Shown: positions 8,401-17,363, numbered from the stretch's first letter. The stretch is 40,743 bases of DNA from an uncultured Pseudomonadota bacterium (GCA_903862885.1 CAIOZU010000030.1:1-40743), one strand, 5' to 3'. Notes: a model not told the origin generated them from the sequence alone. Made by a program: numbers and translations.

Positions 8401-9192
8401 CTGCTCAATAGCCTCCGCCGTCTCGCGAATGTCGCGCTCGCCTGGCAAGAACACCAACACATCACCACGGCCGATCTCGCCCGGCTCGTGACGCAGCTCG
8501 GTCAGTGCCTGCAAAATGCCCTCAGTGAGTCCGACATCAAAGCGATCATCCGCATCTGACTCCAACGGGCGATAGCGCACCTCGACCGGGTAACTTCGAC
8601 CCGAAACTTCAATCACTGGCGCGCCGTGGAAGTAGGCTGAAAAACGCGCAGGCTCGATGGTCGCGGAGGTGATCACCACGGTTAAATCCGCGCGACGCGA
8701 CAGCAGTTTGCGGACGAAGCCCATCAACAAATCAATGTTGAGACTGCGTTCATGCGCCTCATCGATGATCAACGCATCGTAGCGCGACAGCAGCGGATCA
8801 CCACGCGCTTCCGCCAATAGGATGCCGTCGGTCATCACCTTGATGACGGTATCAGGTGATGAACTGTCGTTAAATCGTACCTTGTGCGCCACATACTGAG
8901 GCGGCGCCCCCGCCAGCTCCGCGCTCAATCGCGCCGCCACTGAGCGCGCCGCGATGCGTCTCGGCTGCGTGTGGCCAATCATCCCAGAGCGCACCACACC
9001 CGCCTCTAGCAGCAACTTGGGTAACTGAGTGGTTTTGCCAGAGCCCGTCTCACCACACAGAATCAGCACCCGCGAGGCCTGTAACGCAGCCACGATCTCT
9101 TCGCGGCGCGCAACGATCGGCAACTCAGGCGGATACTGGAGCGTTGGCCGCGCGCGCGCGCTCGTCGGATCGGCGGGGGTCTCGAGCGACAT
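5428..9192 (-). CDS. hrpA: ATP-dependent RNA helicase HrpA (DEAH box)
   Basis: A 1254-residue DEAH-box helicase, close to E. coli HrpA (1300). In E. coli, HrpA is involved in mRNA processing and rescue of stalled ribosomes; the role here is inferred from the family. Motif I is GETGSGKTTQ at about 47-56, motif II DEAHERS, motif III SATIEP, and motif VI QRAGRCGR. The helicase-associated winged-helix/ratchet region and the long HrpA-specific C-terminal part (DUF3418, with RWYRRKADGGVRV and the final KRVRMSLQVLEARAPRL) are all present, so the gene looks intact. I start at ATG 9192 (MSLETPAD). A TTG at 9237 would add 15 residues and overlap mazG by 20 bases. It is the last gene of the nudL-mazG-hrpA cluster. 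Confidence 0.94.
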   Translation of the reverse strand: MSLETPADPTSARARPTLQYPPELPIVARREEIVAALQASRVLILCGETGSGKTTQLPKLLLEAGVVRSGMIGHTQPRRIAARSVAARLSAELAGAPPQYVAHKVRFNDSSSPDTVIKVMTDGILLAEARGDPLLSRYDALIIDEAHERSLNIDLLMGFVRKLLSRRADLTVVITSATIEPARFSAYFHGAPVIEVSGRSYPVEVRYRPLESDADDRFDVGLTEGILQALTELRHEPGEIGRGDVLVFLPGERDIRETAEAIEQRFGNVFTVLPLYSRLAWSEQSRVFDRRGPQRVVLATNVAETSLTVPGIRSVIDSGLARLARYSARSKLLRLPIEPISQASAWQRAGRCGRMGAGVCIRLYAEEEFLLRPEFTAPEVRRTNLASVILQMETLKLGSPIDFPFLDPPDTRLINDGYRLLQELQAVDESLVITSLGRTIARLPVDPRIGRMLVAARAEGCLRELASVASVLSIQDPRERPTDRQAAADAAHAEGADPRSDFMTLLGLRARYQQARDTHSKNALRRWCQQAFLSAARMREWEELESQLHSLIRELGWVLNERAASHDAIHRALLTGLLGHLGEKTERGDFLGARGRRFVIAPGTVVRKSAPRWLMAAQLVETERVYARLVAAIDPAWVEPLATHLVKREHTEPEWDEQRGVVSCRESVTLYGLVLVAGRRVNYGQVAPVAAREMFVREALVHRRSRLKAAFLEHNLAVKRQLESDEAALRRHVVLVDEVTEAACYLAIIPEGVHSLATFDRWRREIERRDPTALYQTQAELRRPDAPTVTEAQYPKQLALVGNHLPVRYVFDPDSVRDGATVQIPEALVPTLQSGEIEWGIPAWLPEKVTALIRGLPKALRRQLVPAPDVARQCLLELEGMRGLGLCAALSRILSRRGGQAISEAVLASVSLAPWLQLNLRVLDAEGAVVFEGRDVSTLQRWYRRKADGGVRVSAKDDPWTRTDIRQFDCAILPHTVRVERQGVQLDLHPMMQDERTHVSLSLQADRARAEAVSRLGMTRLLVIQLEPTVRQAQKLIAARRSLLLLHQSVGAARELIEDIAFRAVERESLGDSPEIPRDAETFRQAAERARPVLVTAAEHLSDVIEKVLGEHHALKAEIARLPNGVPSAWAADVTAQSQALVYAGFVRATPDPWLDSLPRYLKALRRRVEKLSDTRATTIASHTVFIECRQRLTRLAAREWPQGTLPADLAELRWWLEEWGVQLFAQDLKTRVPVSEKRVRMSLQVLEARAPRL

Positions 9193-9217
9193 TAGCGACG
9201 AATGAGACCGCGCGTGC

Positions 9218-10000
9218 TCAAGAGGGATTTCTCTCAAGCGCTTTGGCTGCCGCCCAGTAGCGCTCTAGATCCGCAAGCTCACTCGGTAATCCCGCATCCA
9301 CACAGGCCTCTACCTGTCGGAAGCGACTTTCAAAGCGTCGGTTGGCGGCCCGCAGCGCACCCTCCGGGTCCACACCCAGATGGCGCGCTACATTGCTAAC
9401 GGCTAACAGTACATCCCCCAACTCATGGGTCACCGCCTGTGCATCGCCGAGCGCGATCGCCTCATCCAACTCGCTCAACTCCTCCTCCACTTTAGCGCGC
9501 GCCCCACGAGAGTCCGGCCAGTCAAAGCCCATGCGTGCCGCCCGCGCACCGATTTTGTCGGCTCGTGCCAAGGCAGGCAGTTGCAGCGGAATGCCATCCA
9601 AGCGTCCAGCGCGCACCGCCAATTCACTGCCACTGGCTTGTTTCTCGGATGCCTTGATCTCCTCCCAGCGCCGCGACACAGAGGCCGAGTCAGTCGCCGT
9701 CTCATCCGCAAACACGTGCGGATGGCGACGCACCATTTTCTCAACCACGGTCGTGACCACCGCGTCAAAATCAAAGGCCCCCTGCTCTTGCGCAAGGCGC
9801 GCGTGAAACACCACCTGCAACAGCAGATCGCCTAACTCCTCCTTCAAGTCAGGAAGGTGGCCGCGCTCGATCGCATCCACCACCTCGTAGGCCTCTTCAA
9901 TCGTATACGGCACCAGACTCTGAGAAGTCTGCTGGTTATCCCAGGGGCATCCCGTCTGCGGATCACGCAAACGGGCCATGACCTCCAATAAGCGCTTCAT
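9218..10000 (-). CDS. mazG: Nucleoside triphosphate pyrophosphohydrolase MazG
   Basis: MazG hydrolyses nucleoside triphosphates to monophosphates and pyrophosphate and is thought to clean the nucleotide pool and temper the stringent response. The 260-residue product matches E. coli MazG (263) and has both tandem MazG domains. The first runs from RLRDPQTGCPWD through EEAYEVVDAIERG and KEELGDLLLQVVFHARLA (about 12-80). The second has the EEELSELDEAI and HELGDVLLAVSNVARHLG metal-binding helices (about 170-215). Start at ATG 9998-10000 is supported by a GAGGTG ribosome site about 10 bases upstream; the longer open frame upstream overlaps nudL and has unrelated sequence. Seven bases separate it from nudL, so the two are cotranscribed. 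Confidence 0.95.
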   Translation of the reverse strand: MKRLLEVMARLRDPQTGCPWDNQQTSQSLVPYTIEEAYEVVDAIERGHLPDLKEELGDLLLQVVFHARLAQEQGAFDFDAVVTTVVEKMVRRHPHVFADETATDSASVSRRWEEIKASEKQASGSELAVRAGRLDGIPLQLPALARADKIGARAARMGFDWPDSRGARAKVEEELSELDEAIALGDAQAVTHELGDVLLAVSNVARHLGVDPEGALRAANRRFESRFRQVEACVDAGLPSELADLERYWAAAKALERNPS

Positions 10001-10007
10001 GTCAGCG

Positions 10008-10640
10008 TCACACCTCGATAAGTAAGCGGTACAACTTAATGAGTAAACCCGCCGTCGCACCCCAGACGCGGTGCCCGTCGAACTCAAACTCGTGAAAATC
10101 GATCTGATGACCCGCCAGTGGCCGCGTCCTGACATGGTGCTGGGTGGGATCTAAAATACGCGCCAAGGGAATCTCAAACACACTGGCGACTTCCAGCGGG
10201 TCACACACCAATGGCGCATCCAGCCGCACCAAGCCGACCACTGGCGTGATGCAATAGCCGGTACCGATGAGCGAGTCTGACAAAAACCCCAGCACATCCA
10301 CCGCGCGCGCATGCAGCCCGATTTCCTCAAAAGTCTCCCGCAGCGCGGCCTCGCGGGGACCTGCGTCGCCAGGTTCGATGCGACCGCCCGGAAAAGAGAT
10401 CTGACCGCCGTGTTGGCGCAAACCCGACGCCCGTTCGGTCATTAAAACGGTCAGTCCTTCTGGCCTATCCACCACCGGCACCAGCACCGCCGCCCGTACC
10501 GGATCGGTGGGAATCAGCGCGCGCACCGCCGGGGAATAATCCAACGGTAACCCGGCAAACGTGGCCTCACCCGGCAGGCTCGGCTGGGATCCGCTGAGGC
10601 GCTGTCGTAGGCGCTCTTTAATGTCGCTATCAGTCAGCAT
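10008..10640 (-). CDS. nudL: CoA pyrophosphatase, Nudix family (NudL/YeaB type)
   Basis: A 210-residue Nudix hydrolase predicted to cleave CoA and CoA derivatives to phosphopantetheine and 3',5'-ADP. The CoA-specific NuCoA motif is clear (VLMTERASGLRQHGGQISFPGG at about 64-85 contains LMTERA, R, GGQISFPGG). It runs straight into the Nudix box GGRIEPGD....REAALRETFEEIGL at about 84-108, with the RETFEE metal-binding core. The ATG at 10640 is preceded by GAGGG at a suitable distance. It is the first gene of the nudL-mazG-hrpA unit and is divergent from purB, with a 152-base shared upstream region. The pairing with MazG makes a small house-cleaning nucleotide/cofactor hydrolase operon. Confidence 0.93.
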   Translation of the reverse strand: MLTDSDIKERLRQRLSGSQPSLPGEATFAGLPLDYSPAVRALIPTDPVRAAVLVPVVDRPEGLTVLMTERASGLRQHGGQISFPGGRIEPGDAGPREAALRETFEEIGLHARAVDVLGFLSDSLIGTGYCITPVVGLVRLDAPLVCDPLEVASVFEIPLARILDPTQHHVRTRPLAGHQIDFHEFEFDGHRVWGATAGLLIKLYRLLIEV

Positions 10641-10739
10641 GGACCCTCACCCGGGGACGGGCGTGACGCCAGCGTCCTAGCACCCCCAGGAGCCATCGGA
10701 GCGACCAAAAACCGACAATTGACGTTCTGGGACATCCAC

Positions 10740-10767
10740 TTCAAACCGATACGTTATGATTTACTAT
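10740..10767 (+). promoter_or_regulatory. Possible purB promoter
   Basis: In the nudL-purB divergent region a TACTAT (10762-10767) lies 16 bases after TTCAAA (10740-10745). A TATGAT (10755-10760) just upstream is an alternative -10 without an obvious -35. The segment is clearly more AT-rich than its surroundings and ends 25 bases before the purB start. No recognisable PurR operator is seen. This is pattern matching only. Confidence 0.3.
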
Positions 10768-10792
10768 TCTAACACCGCACTGAGGCACCACC

Positions 10793-12181
10793 GTGACCGA
10801 TCCACTCGGGAATCTATCGACCCGCTTGTCTGCGCTGTCACCGGTGGATGGTCGCTATGCGGCCGCCTGTGAGCCCTTGCGCGCGATCGCCAGTGAAGCC
10901 GCGCTCATCCGTTACCGGGTCAGCGTAGAAGCACAGTGGTTCCGCTTTTTAGCCGGCGACCTACGGCTCCCCGAACTCGCACACACCCCCGCCTCCGTGC
11001 TCGCACGGGCGGCCGCGCTCGCCGTGCGTGGCGACGCTGATGAAGCCCCTGCCGTCAAGGCGCATGAGATCAGAATTAATCACGATGTGAAGGCAATCGA
11101 GTACTACCTGCGAGATCAACTGAAGCAGGCCGGCGCCACGGATCCCCAATTAGAGTTTGTACACTTTGGCTGTACGTCTGAGGACATCAATAACCTCTCC
11201 TATGCGCTGATGTTAAAAACCGCGCGTGATGCCATCCTCATCCCCGCCCTCACCCGTCTGGCGGATTGGCTGCGAACACAAGCGCACCAGCACGCAGGGC
11301 TTGCGATGCTGGCGCGTACGCATGGTCAAGTCGCCACACCCACCACCTTAGGTAAAGAGTTCGCCAATGTCGGTGCACGCCTGTCGCGCGCGCTCGGCGC
11401 ACTCCAAGCCATCGAGCCCTTAGGCAAGATGAATGGCGCGGTGGGTAATTTCAATGCCCATGTGATCGCCTACCCAGACGTCGATTGGCGCACGGCGAGC
11501 GCGCGCTTTGTGAGTGGCTTAGGGTTAAGCCCTAACCCTTATACGATTCAAATTGAGCCGCACGACTGGATTGCGGAGTACTGCGATGGTCTCGCACGCA
11601 TCAATACCCTCCTCATTGACTTCGCCCGCGACAACTGGGGGTACGTGTCCTTAGGCTACTTCAAGCAGAAACTGATCGCCGGAGAAGTCGGCAGTTCAAC
11701 GATGCCGCATAAGATCAACCCCATCGACTTTGAAAATGCCGAAGGCAATTTAGGCATCGCCAATGCGCTGTTGCGACACTTCGCTGAGAAACTCCCTATC
11801 TCCCGTTGGCAGCGCGACCTGACCGATTCCACCGTGCTTCGAAACGTGGGCGTCGCACTAGCGCACAGCCTGTTGGCCTATATGTCGCTGGAGCGCGGAC
11901 TGGCGCGCATTGAGCCAGACCTTGGGCGCATGGCAGCGGACTTGAATGATAATTGGGAGGTGTTGGGCGAGGCGGTCCAGACCGTGATGCGCCGTTACGG
12001 CGTCGCTAACGCCTATGAGCGCTTAAAAGCGCTCACCCGCGGCACCCGAGTGACACCCGAAGGGCTACACGAGTTGATCGACAGCCTCGAGGTACCAGAA
12101 GAAGCGCGCGCGCGCCTAAAAGCACTGACCCCCGCGACCTACACCGGACTGGCCGCCGCGCTGGCGGCCGACGCCCCTTGA
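10793..12181 (+). CDS. purB: Adenylosuccinate lyase
   Basis: PurB catalyses two fumarate-releasing steps of purine synthesis: SAICAR to AICAR, and adenylosuccinate to AMP. The 462-residue product is near the E. coli length (456). The fumarase/aspartase superfamily signature GSSTMPHKINPIDFENAEGN lies at about 300-319. It holds the mobile-loop catalytic Ser. HFGCTSEDINNLSYAL (about 123) and ARTHGQVATPTTLGKE (about 174) supply the other two conserved regions, with the likely catalytic His in TSED/THGQ. The N-terminus LSALSPVDGRY is also typical. Translation starts at a GTG (10793-10795), with GAGG at 10782-10785 as ribosome site. It is a single gene ahead of a hypothetical gene, with 142 bases between. 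Confidence 0.97.
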   Translation: MTDPLGNLSTRLSALSPVDGRYAAACEPLRAIASEAALIRYRVSVEAQWFRFLAGDLRLPELAHTPASVLARAAALAVRGDADEAPAVKAHEIRINHDVKAIEYYLRDQLKQAGATDPQLEFVHFGCTSEDINNLSYALMLKTARDAILIPALTRLADWLRTQAHQHAGLAMLARTHGQVATPTTLGKEFANVGARLSRALGALQAIEPLGKMNGAVGNFNAHVIAYPDVDWRTASARFVSGLGLSPNPYTIQIEPHDWIAEYCDGLARINTLLIDFARDNWGYVSLGYFKQKLIAGEVGSSTMPHKINPIDFENAEGNLGIANALLRHFAEKLPISRWQRDLTDSTVLRNVGVALAHSLLAYMSLERGLARIEPDLGRMAADLNDNWEVLGEAVQTVMRRYGVANAYERLKALTRGTRVTPEGLHELIDSLEVPEEARARLKALTPATYTGLAAALAADAP

Positions 12182-12323
12182 TCCCCTGATCGCTTGTTCC
12201 CCAAGGCCCCCGGCGCTCAAGTCCTTAAAGCGTGATCCAGTTAGCCGCGACGGGCTGCCCGCACGGCTAGCATAGCGAGGCGTGATCGACCCGTTGGTCG
12301 CTCCGATCGCTACAAGGACGCCG

Positions 12324-12839
12324 GTGCCAGAATTTCCCTCCCCTGTGGTTGCCACGCCGGCCGTTCACCCGCGGCAGACGCTCAGTACGGTAGAAGACTG
12401 TGGTCGTGCAACGATCCGCCTCATCAGTTCTGCGGAGCGGGTGCTGACCATATTGGCGCACGATCTGGAAGCGCCGCTGTATCGGCAAGCGGCGTTCATT
12501 AGCGCCGTGAAACACTTCGTGCTGCGCCCTCGCTTCACGCGCGTACGGGTCCTGCTGTTATCCCCTGAGCGGGTGGCCTACCAGAACCATCCCTTCATTG
12601 ACGTCGCGCGCAAACTCACCAGCTCCATCGAAATACGAAACGCAACCGCCGCCTTCTGCGAGTACCCGGGCGCTTATCTGATCGCAGATGACCACTCCTC
12701 CTTGGTGCAGCCGCTGCACGATCGCTGGAACGGTCTGTACGAGCCTAGAAACCCGATGGTGTCCCTGACCATGTTGCGACATTTTGATACCGGCTGGATC
12801 GAGTGCACCCAGCGCCGCTCGATCTTGTTAGCAGGCTAA
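12324..12839 (+). CDS. Conserved hypothetical protein (DUF7931-like)
   Basis: A 171-residue soluble protein with no signal peptide or membrane helix. I start at GTG 12324 because AAGGA sits 7 bases upstream; the longer frame from GTG 12282 lacks a spaced ribosome site. The sequence has an N-terminal helix region (TLSTVEDCGRATIRLISSAER), a strand/loop LTILAHDLEAPLYRQAAF, a second region RFTRVRVLLLSPER, and a C-terminal EYPGAYLIADDHSSLVQPL and MLRHFDTGWIECTQ. The ILAHDLEAPLY and YLIADD stretches are reminiscent of small gammaproteobacterial proteins annotated DUF7931, sometimes near acetyltransferases. I recall this from general knowledge and cannot confirm it here. It lies 29 bases before mnmA and may be translated from the same mRNA. 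Function unknown. Confidence 0.75.
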   Translation: MPEFPSPVVATPAVHPRQTLSTVEDCGRATIRLISSAERVLTILAHDLEAPLYRQAAFISAVKHFVLRPRFTRVRVLLLSPERVAYQNHPFIDVARKLTSSIEIRNATAAFCEYPGAYLIADDHSSLVQPLHDRWNGLYEPRNPMVSLTMLRHFDTGWIECTQRRSILLAG

Positions 12840-12868
12840 GCGGGCCCCAGCCGAGTTATCATCTGGCC

Positions 12869-13951
12869 ATGCCAGATCGCCTCATCATTGCCCTCTCCGG
12901 CGGCGTCGACTCCGCGGTCGCGGCCCTCCTATTGCAACAAGCCGGCCATCGGGTCGAGGCTTTGCACATGACCAATTGGGATGACGACGAGGCGGGCTAT
13001 TGCACCGCCGCGGATGACTGGCAAGCGGCCCTCGCCGTGGCCGAGGCCTTAAAAATCCCCATTCACCGAGTCAGTTTCGCCGCCCAGTATCGCGCGCAGG
13101 TATTTAAGAACTTTCTGGAAGAATACGCCGCCGGTCGCACCCCTAATCCCGACATCCTGTGTAACCGTGAGGTGAAGTTCGGGGTATGCCTCGAGTACGC
13201 TGAGCGACTGGGTGGGGTGGCGCTTGCCACCGGTCACTACGCGCGACGGGTGAGCGATGCCATGGGCACGCACTTGTATCGGGCACGTGACCTGAATAAA
13301 GACCAAAGCTACTTCTTGCAGCGGGTACCGGAAGCGGCACTGGCGCGCGCCCGCTTTCCCTTAGGCGACTATCTAAAAAGTGATGTACGACGCTTAGCGC
13401 GCGAGGCCGGGTTACCGGTGTATGACCGACCAGACAGTACCGGCATTTGCTTTATTGGCGAGCGCCCCTTTAAAGCATTCTTAGGGAGTCATCTCAATGC
13501 GGTGCCCGGTGACATCGAAACCCTCGACGGCAAGGTGGTCGGTCGGCACGATGGACTGATCTTCCACACCATTGGTCAGCGTCAGGGGCTCAAGATCGGC
13601 GGCTCCCACACTGGCAACGGCCAAGCCTGGTACGTTGTCGCCAAAGACGTGCCCCGCCAAGTCTTGCGCGTGGTGCAAGGTGCTGATCATCCGAGCTTAC
13701 TGGCTAAGGGCTTTTCGACCGATGCGATCCTGTGGCTCACGGTGCCCCCCGCCAGTCCCTTTGAGTGCGCCCTGCAGATCCGCCACCGCCAAAGCCCGGT
13801 GGGCGCCACCGTCCACTGGGATGCGCGCGGCGCTCAGGTTCTACTCAATGATCCACTGCGCGGTGTGGCGCCCGGCCAATATGCGGCTTTTTATCACGGC
13901 GATCATTGCTTGGGTGGGGCGGTGATTACGGCACCCGCCGGCGACCAGTGA
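12869..13951 (+). CDS. mnmA: tRNA-specific 2-thiouridylase MnmA
   Basis: MnmA adds sulfur at C2 of U34 in the Lys, Glu and Gln tRNAs, using ATP and sulfur relayed by the Tus proteins. The 360-residue product has the PP-loop ATP site ALSGGVDSA at 8-16. The two catalytic cysteines are in NPDILCNREVKFG (Cys98) and TGICFIGER (Cys194), matching Cys102 and Cys199 of E. coli. HTIGQRQGLKIGG and the C-terminal beta-barrel region follow. ATG 12869 is chosen because the SGGVDS motif then sits at the usual distance; the 22 extra upstream codons overlap the preceding gene. It is 29 bases behind the hypothetical gene. Confidence 0.97.
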   Translation: MPDRLIIALSGGVDSAVAALLLQQAGHRVEALHMTNWDDDEAGYCTAADDWQAALAVAEALKIPIHRVSFAAQYRAQVFKNFLEEYAAGRTPNPDILCNREVKFGVCLEYAERLGGVALATGHYARRVSDAMGTHLYRARDLNKDQSYFLQRVPEAALARARFPLGDYLKSDVRRLAREAGLPVYDRPDSTGICFIGERPFKAFLGSHLNAVPGDIETLDGKVVGRHDGLIFHTIGQRQGLKIGGSHTGNGQAWYVVAKDVPRQVLRVVQGADHPSLLAKGFSTDAILWLTVPPASPFECALQIRHRQSPVGATVHWDARGAQVLLNDPLRGVAPGQYAAFYHGDHCLGGAVITAPAGDQ

Positions 13952-13954
13952 CGT

Positions 13955-13960
13955 TATAAT
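13955..13960 (+). promoter_or_regulatory. Possible acnA -10 element
   Basis: A perfect TATAAT lies in the 32-base mnmA-acnA gap, 24 bases before the acnA start. No clear -35 hexamer is seen at 16-18 bases upstream, so a separate acnA promoter is only possible. Confidence 0.25.
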
Positions 13961-13983
13961 CGCCGCCTCAAACGGGAGGCCCT

Positions 13984-16671
13984 ATGACCGACAGCTTCAA
14001 AACCCAAGCCACATTAACCGTAGGCGAGACCGCCTACCGCTACCGCCGCCTGCCGGCGATCGCAGGGCACGATCTCAGTCGACTCCCCTACTCACTGAAA
14101 ATTCTGCTGGAGAATTTGCTGCGCTTTGAGGATGGCATCAACGTCACCCGAGCAGACATTGAGGCCGTGCTTGGTTGGGATCCGAAAGCCAACCCACATT
14201 ATGAAATCGCCTTCACGCCTGCCCGCGTGATCATGCAAGACTTCACCGGCGTGCCCTGTGTGGTCGATCTGGCTGCGATGCGTGAGGCCATTGTAAAACT
14301 CGGCGGCAATGCCAAACGAGTGAACCCCCTCGCACCGGCTGAGCTGGTGATCGATCATTCCGTACAAGTCGATGACTATGGTCACAGCGATTCACTCGCT
14401 AAAAATAACGCGGTGGATTTTTCTCGAAACGGGGAACGCTATGCCTTTCTCCGCTGGGGACAAAGCGCGTTTAAAGACTTCAAAGTCGTGCCACCGAACA
14501 CGGGCATCGTCCACCAGGTCAACCTAGAGCATTTAGGCCGCGTGGTGTTCAGTCAGACACGCGAGGGCGTTCGTGAGGCGTACCCAGATACCGTGGTGGG
14601 CACGGACTCGCACACCACCATGATCAATGGCCTCGGTGTGGTCGGTTGGGGCGTGGGCGGCATTGAAGCGGAAGCGGCGATGCTCGGTCAGCCGGTGACC
14701 ATGCTGATTCCAGCCGTGATTGGCGTCAAACTCATCGGTAGCTTGCCAGCCGGCACAACCGCCACTGACTTGGTACTGACCATTACCGAACTGCTTAGAA
14801 AAACGGGCGTGGTCGATAAGTTCGTGGAGTTCTTTGGCGATGGCTTAGCGGCGCTGCCGCTGGCCGATCGCGCGACGATCAGCAATATGTCCCCTGAGTT
14901 TGGTAGCACCATCGCGGTGTTTCCGATCGATGAGGAAACCATTCGCTATCTGCGCCTTACCGCGCGTCCCGAGGAGCAGATCGCGCTGGTCGAGGCCTAT
15001 GCCAAAGCGCAGGGTCTGTGGCGCACCAACGGCATGGCCGAAGCGCAGTACAGCGCCGTGTTAACCCTTGATTTGGGCACGGTCGTGCCCTCGGTGGCCG
15101 GTCCTAAGCGCCCACAAGATCGCGTGCCCTTGACCCAAGCGAAGGCCGTCTCCCAGACGGCGGTCGCGACCTTTGCCCGCGAACGCCAAGCGAAAGCCTC
15201 TAAAGGCACTGGCCAGGCCGTGGTGTCCGTGGGTGGTTACACCTTAAAAGACAATGCGGTGGTGATCGCCGCCATCACCAGTTGCACCAACACATCGAAC
15301 CCCGCGGTATTAGTGGCCGCGGGCTTGCTGGCACGCAATGCGCTGGCGCGCGGCCTGAAGACAAAGCCGTGGGTCAAGACCTCCTTAGCACCCGGTTCGC
15401 GCGTGGTCACCCGCTATTTGGATGCCGCCGGCCTCACCGCGCCCTTAGAGGCGCTCGGGTTTTATACGGTGGGTTATGGCTGCACCACCTGCATCGGTAA
15501 CTCCGGCCCACTGAATGCCGAGATATCAGACGCCGTGCGTGTGGGTGATCTCACCACCGCCTCGGTGCTCTCTGGTAATCGCAACTTCGAGGGGCGCGTG
15601 CATCCAGAGGTGAAGATGAATTTCTTAGCCTCACCGCCTTTGGTTGTCGCCTACGCCTTAGCCGGCAGCATGGACATTGACCTCACGACGGAAGCCTTAG
15701 GCACCGGCCAAGATGGCCAAGCGGTGTATCTCAAGGACATCTGGCCGAGTGCACACGATGTGGACGCCACCGTCAAGCAAGCGGTCGATGCGGCAATGTA
15801 CAAAAAAGGCTATGCGAGCGTCTTTGAAGGCGACGCCCACTGGAACGCGATTCAAGTGCCAGCCGGTGAAGTGTACGCGTGGGAGTCTGCCTCCACGTAT
15901 GTGCGTAACCCGCCCTACTTCGATGGGATGACCATGACGCCGCCCGCCGTGGCAGACATCAAAGGTGCACGGGTACTCGCGCTTCTAGGTGACTCGGTCA
16001 CCACCGATCACATCTCACCGGCCGGCAGCATTTCAAAATCGAGTCCCGCGGCTCGCTACTTGCTCGAACAAGGGGTTGCCGCGGTCGACTTCAACTCCTA
16101 TGGCGCGCGCCGCGGTAATCACGAAGTCATGATGCGTGGCACCTTCGCCAATATTCGCCTGAAGAATCTATTGGCACCAGGCACTGAAGGCGGCGTATCG
16201 ATCCATCTGCCGACCGGCGAGGCGGGCTCGATCTATGACGTTGCCATGCAGTACAAGCGCACCCAGACTCCCTTAGTGGTGTTAGCCGGCAAAGAATACG
16301 GCACCGGCTCATCGCGTGACTGGGCGGCCAAGGGCACGATGCTGTTGGGTGTACGAGCGGTGTTAACTGAAAGTTTTGAGCGTATCCATCGCTCTAACTT
16401 GATCGGCATGGGTGTGCTACCTCTACAATTCGTGGAGGGTGCGACGGCGGCCTCGCTTGGCCTCACGGGCCAGGAGACCTTTGATTTCTTAGGCCTAGAC
16501 GGCGGTGCAGCGAAAACCATTGAGGTGGTTGCGACCGCCGCGGATGGCCAAGCCCAACGGTTCAAAGCCCGGGTACGTATTGATACGCCGAAGGAACTCG
16601 ACTACTACCGACATGGCGGTATCTTGCAGTATGTGTTGCGCAGTCTGGTGTCGAAGGAATCTTCCCACTGA
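13984..16671 (+). CDS. acnA: Aconitate hydratase A
   Basis: Aconitase interconverts citrate and isocitrate in the TCA cycle using a [4Fe-4S] cluster. At 895 residues it is the length of E. coli AcnA (891) and of the IRP/AcnA class. The cluster cysteines are in [10 protein letters not shown] (Cys434) and [14 protein letters not shown] (Cys500 and Cys503), as in E. coli (435, 501, 504). [27 protein letters not shown] and [12 protein letters not shown] are family signatures, and the swivel domain has [15 protein letters not shown] at 13975-13979 is an excellent ribosome site for the ATG. The HAD gene follows five bases after the stop. Confidence 0.98.
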   Translation: MTDSFKTQATLTVGETAYRYRRLPAIAGHDLSRLPYSLKILLENLLRFEDGINVTRADIEAVLGWDPKANPHYEIAFTPARVIMQDFTGVPCVVDLAAMREAIVKLGGNAKRVNPLAPAELVIDHSVQVDDYGHSDSLAKNNAVDFSRNGERYAFLRWGQSAFKDFKVVPPNTGIVHQVNLEHLGRVVFSQTREGVREAYPDTVVGTDSHTTMINGLGVVGWGVGGIEAEAAMLGQPVTMLIPAVIGVKLIGSLPAGTTATDLVLTITELLRKTGVVDKFVEFFGDGLAALPLADRATISNMSPEFGSTIAVFPIDEETIRYLRLTARPEEQIALVEAYAKAQGLWRTNGMAEAQYSAVLTLDLGTVVPSVAGPKRPQDRVPLTQAKAVSQTAVATFARERQAKASKGTGQAVVSVGGYTLKDNAVVIAAITSCTNTSNPAVLVAAGLLARNALARGLKTKPWVKTSLAPGSRVVTRYLDAAGLTAPLEALGFYTVGYGCTTCIGNSGPLNAEISDAVRVGDLTTASVLSGNRNFEGRVHPEVKMNFLASPPLVVAYALAGSMDIDLTTEALGTGQDGQAVYLKDIWPSAHDVDATVKQAVDAAMYKKGYASVFEGDAHWNAIQVPAGEVYAWESASTYVRNPPYFDGMTMTPPAVADIKGARVLALLGDSVTTDHISPAGSISKSSPAARYLLEQGVAAVDFNSYGARRGNHEVMMRGTFANIRLKNLLAPGTEGGVSIHLPTGEAGSIYDVAMQYKRTQTPLVVLAGKEYGTGSSRDWAAKGTMLLGVRAVLTESFERIHRSNLIGMGVLPLQFVEGATAASLGLTGQETFDFLGLDGGAAKTIEVVATAADGQAQRFKARVRIDTPKELDYYRHGGILQYVLRSLVSKESSH

Positions 16672-16676
16672 GTGAC

Positions 16677-17363
16677 ATGCACCCCACACGGCACGCACCC
16701 GCCACGCCGGTGCGTGCGCTGGCCGTCTTTGATCTCGACGGGACGATCACTCGGGCGGACACCTTAGTGGTGTATTTGCGGTACGCGTTGCAGCAATACC
16801 CGCGGCGCGCGTGGTCTTTATGGAAGGTCCCCGCGCTGCTGCTGGGCTATCTCCGCCACCGCGATCGCGGCGTGCTTAAAAGCCAACTCCTCACCGCCCT
16901 GCTGCACGGGCTATCCCGAACGGAGATGGAGCAACTGAGTCGCCGATTTCTCGATAAACACCTCGATCGACTCACCCGTGCAGGCGCTTTGCGCGTGCTG
17001 CAGACGCATCGCGCGAAGGGTGATTATCTGGTGTTGTTGTCGGCGAGCGTGGATCTGTATGTGCCACTGATCGGTGAACGACTCGGATTCCATGAGAGCA
17101 TCTGTACCGAGATCGCCTGGCATCACAACCAACTGAGCGGCGGGCTGACAACGGCCAATCGCCATGGCGCAGAGAAGACGCGGGTGATTCGTGCACTCAA
17201 AGAAAAATACCCGCACGCCACCGTCAGCGCCTATGGCAACGCGCGCTCCGATTTAGCGCATTTACTGACGGTCGACTACCCGACGGTCGTCAATGCCCGC
17301 TGGCGTACCGCGGCACGGGCACGGGCGCTCGGACTACCCGTCGAGCAGTGGAGTTTTAAATAG
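16677..17363 (+). CDS. HAD-IB family phosphatase (SerB-like)
   Basis: A 228-residue haloacid dehalogenase-type hydrolase of the phosphoserine phosphatase-like IB subfamily; substrate unknown. Motif I is FDLDGTIT at about 18-25, with the nucleophile Asp and acid Asp. Motif II is VLLSASVD. Motif III Lys is in HGAEKTRVIRALK. Motif IV reads YGNARSDLAHLL. In many relatives the first part of motif IV is GD, here GN, while the second Asp is kept. The cap region (about 35-100) is helical and basic. The ATG lies five bases behind the acnA stop with only a distant AAGGAA, suggesting translational coupling to acnA. A long AT-rich gap follows. Confidence 0.85.
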   Translation: MHPTRHAPATPVRALAVFDLDGTITRADTLVVYLRYALQQYPRRAWSLWKVPALLLGYLRHRDRGVLKSQLLTALLHGLSRTEMEQLSRRFLDKHLDRLTRAGALRVLQTHRAKGDYLVLLSASVDLYVPLIGERLGFHESICTEIAWHHNQLSGGLTTANRHGAEKTRVIRALKEKYPHATVSAYGNARSDLAHLLTVDYPTVVNARWRTAARARALGLPVEQWSFK

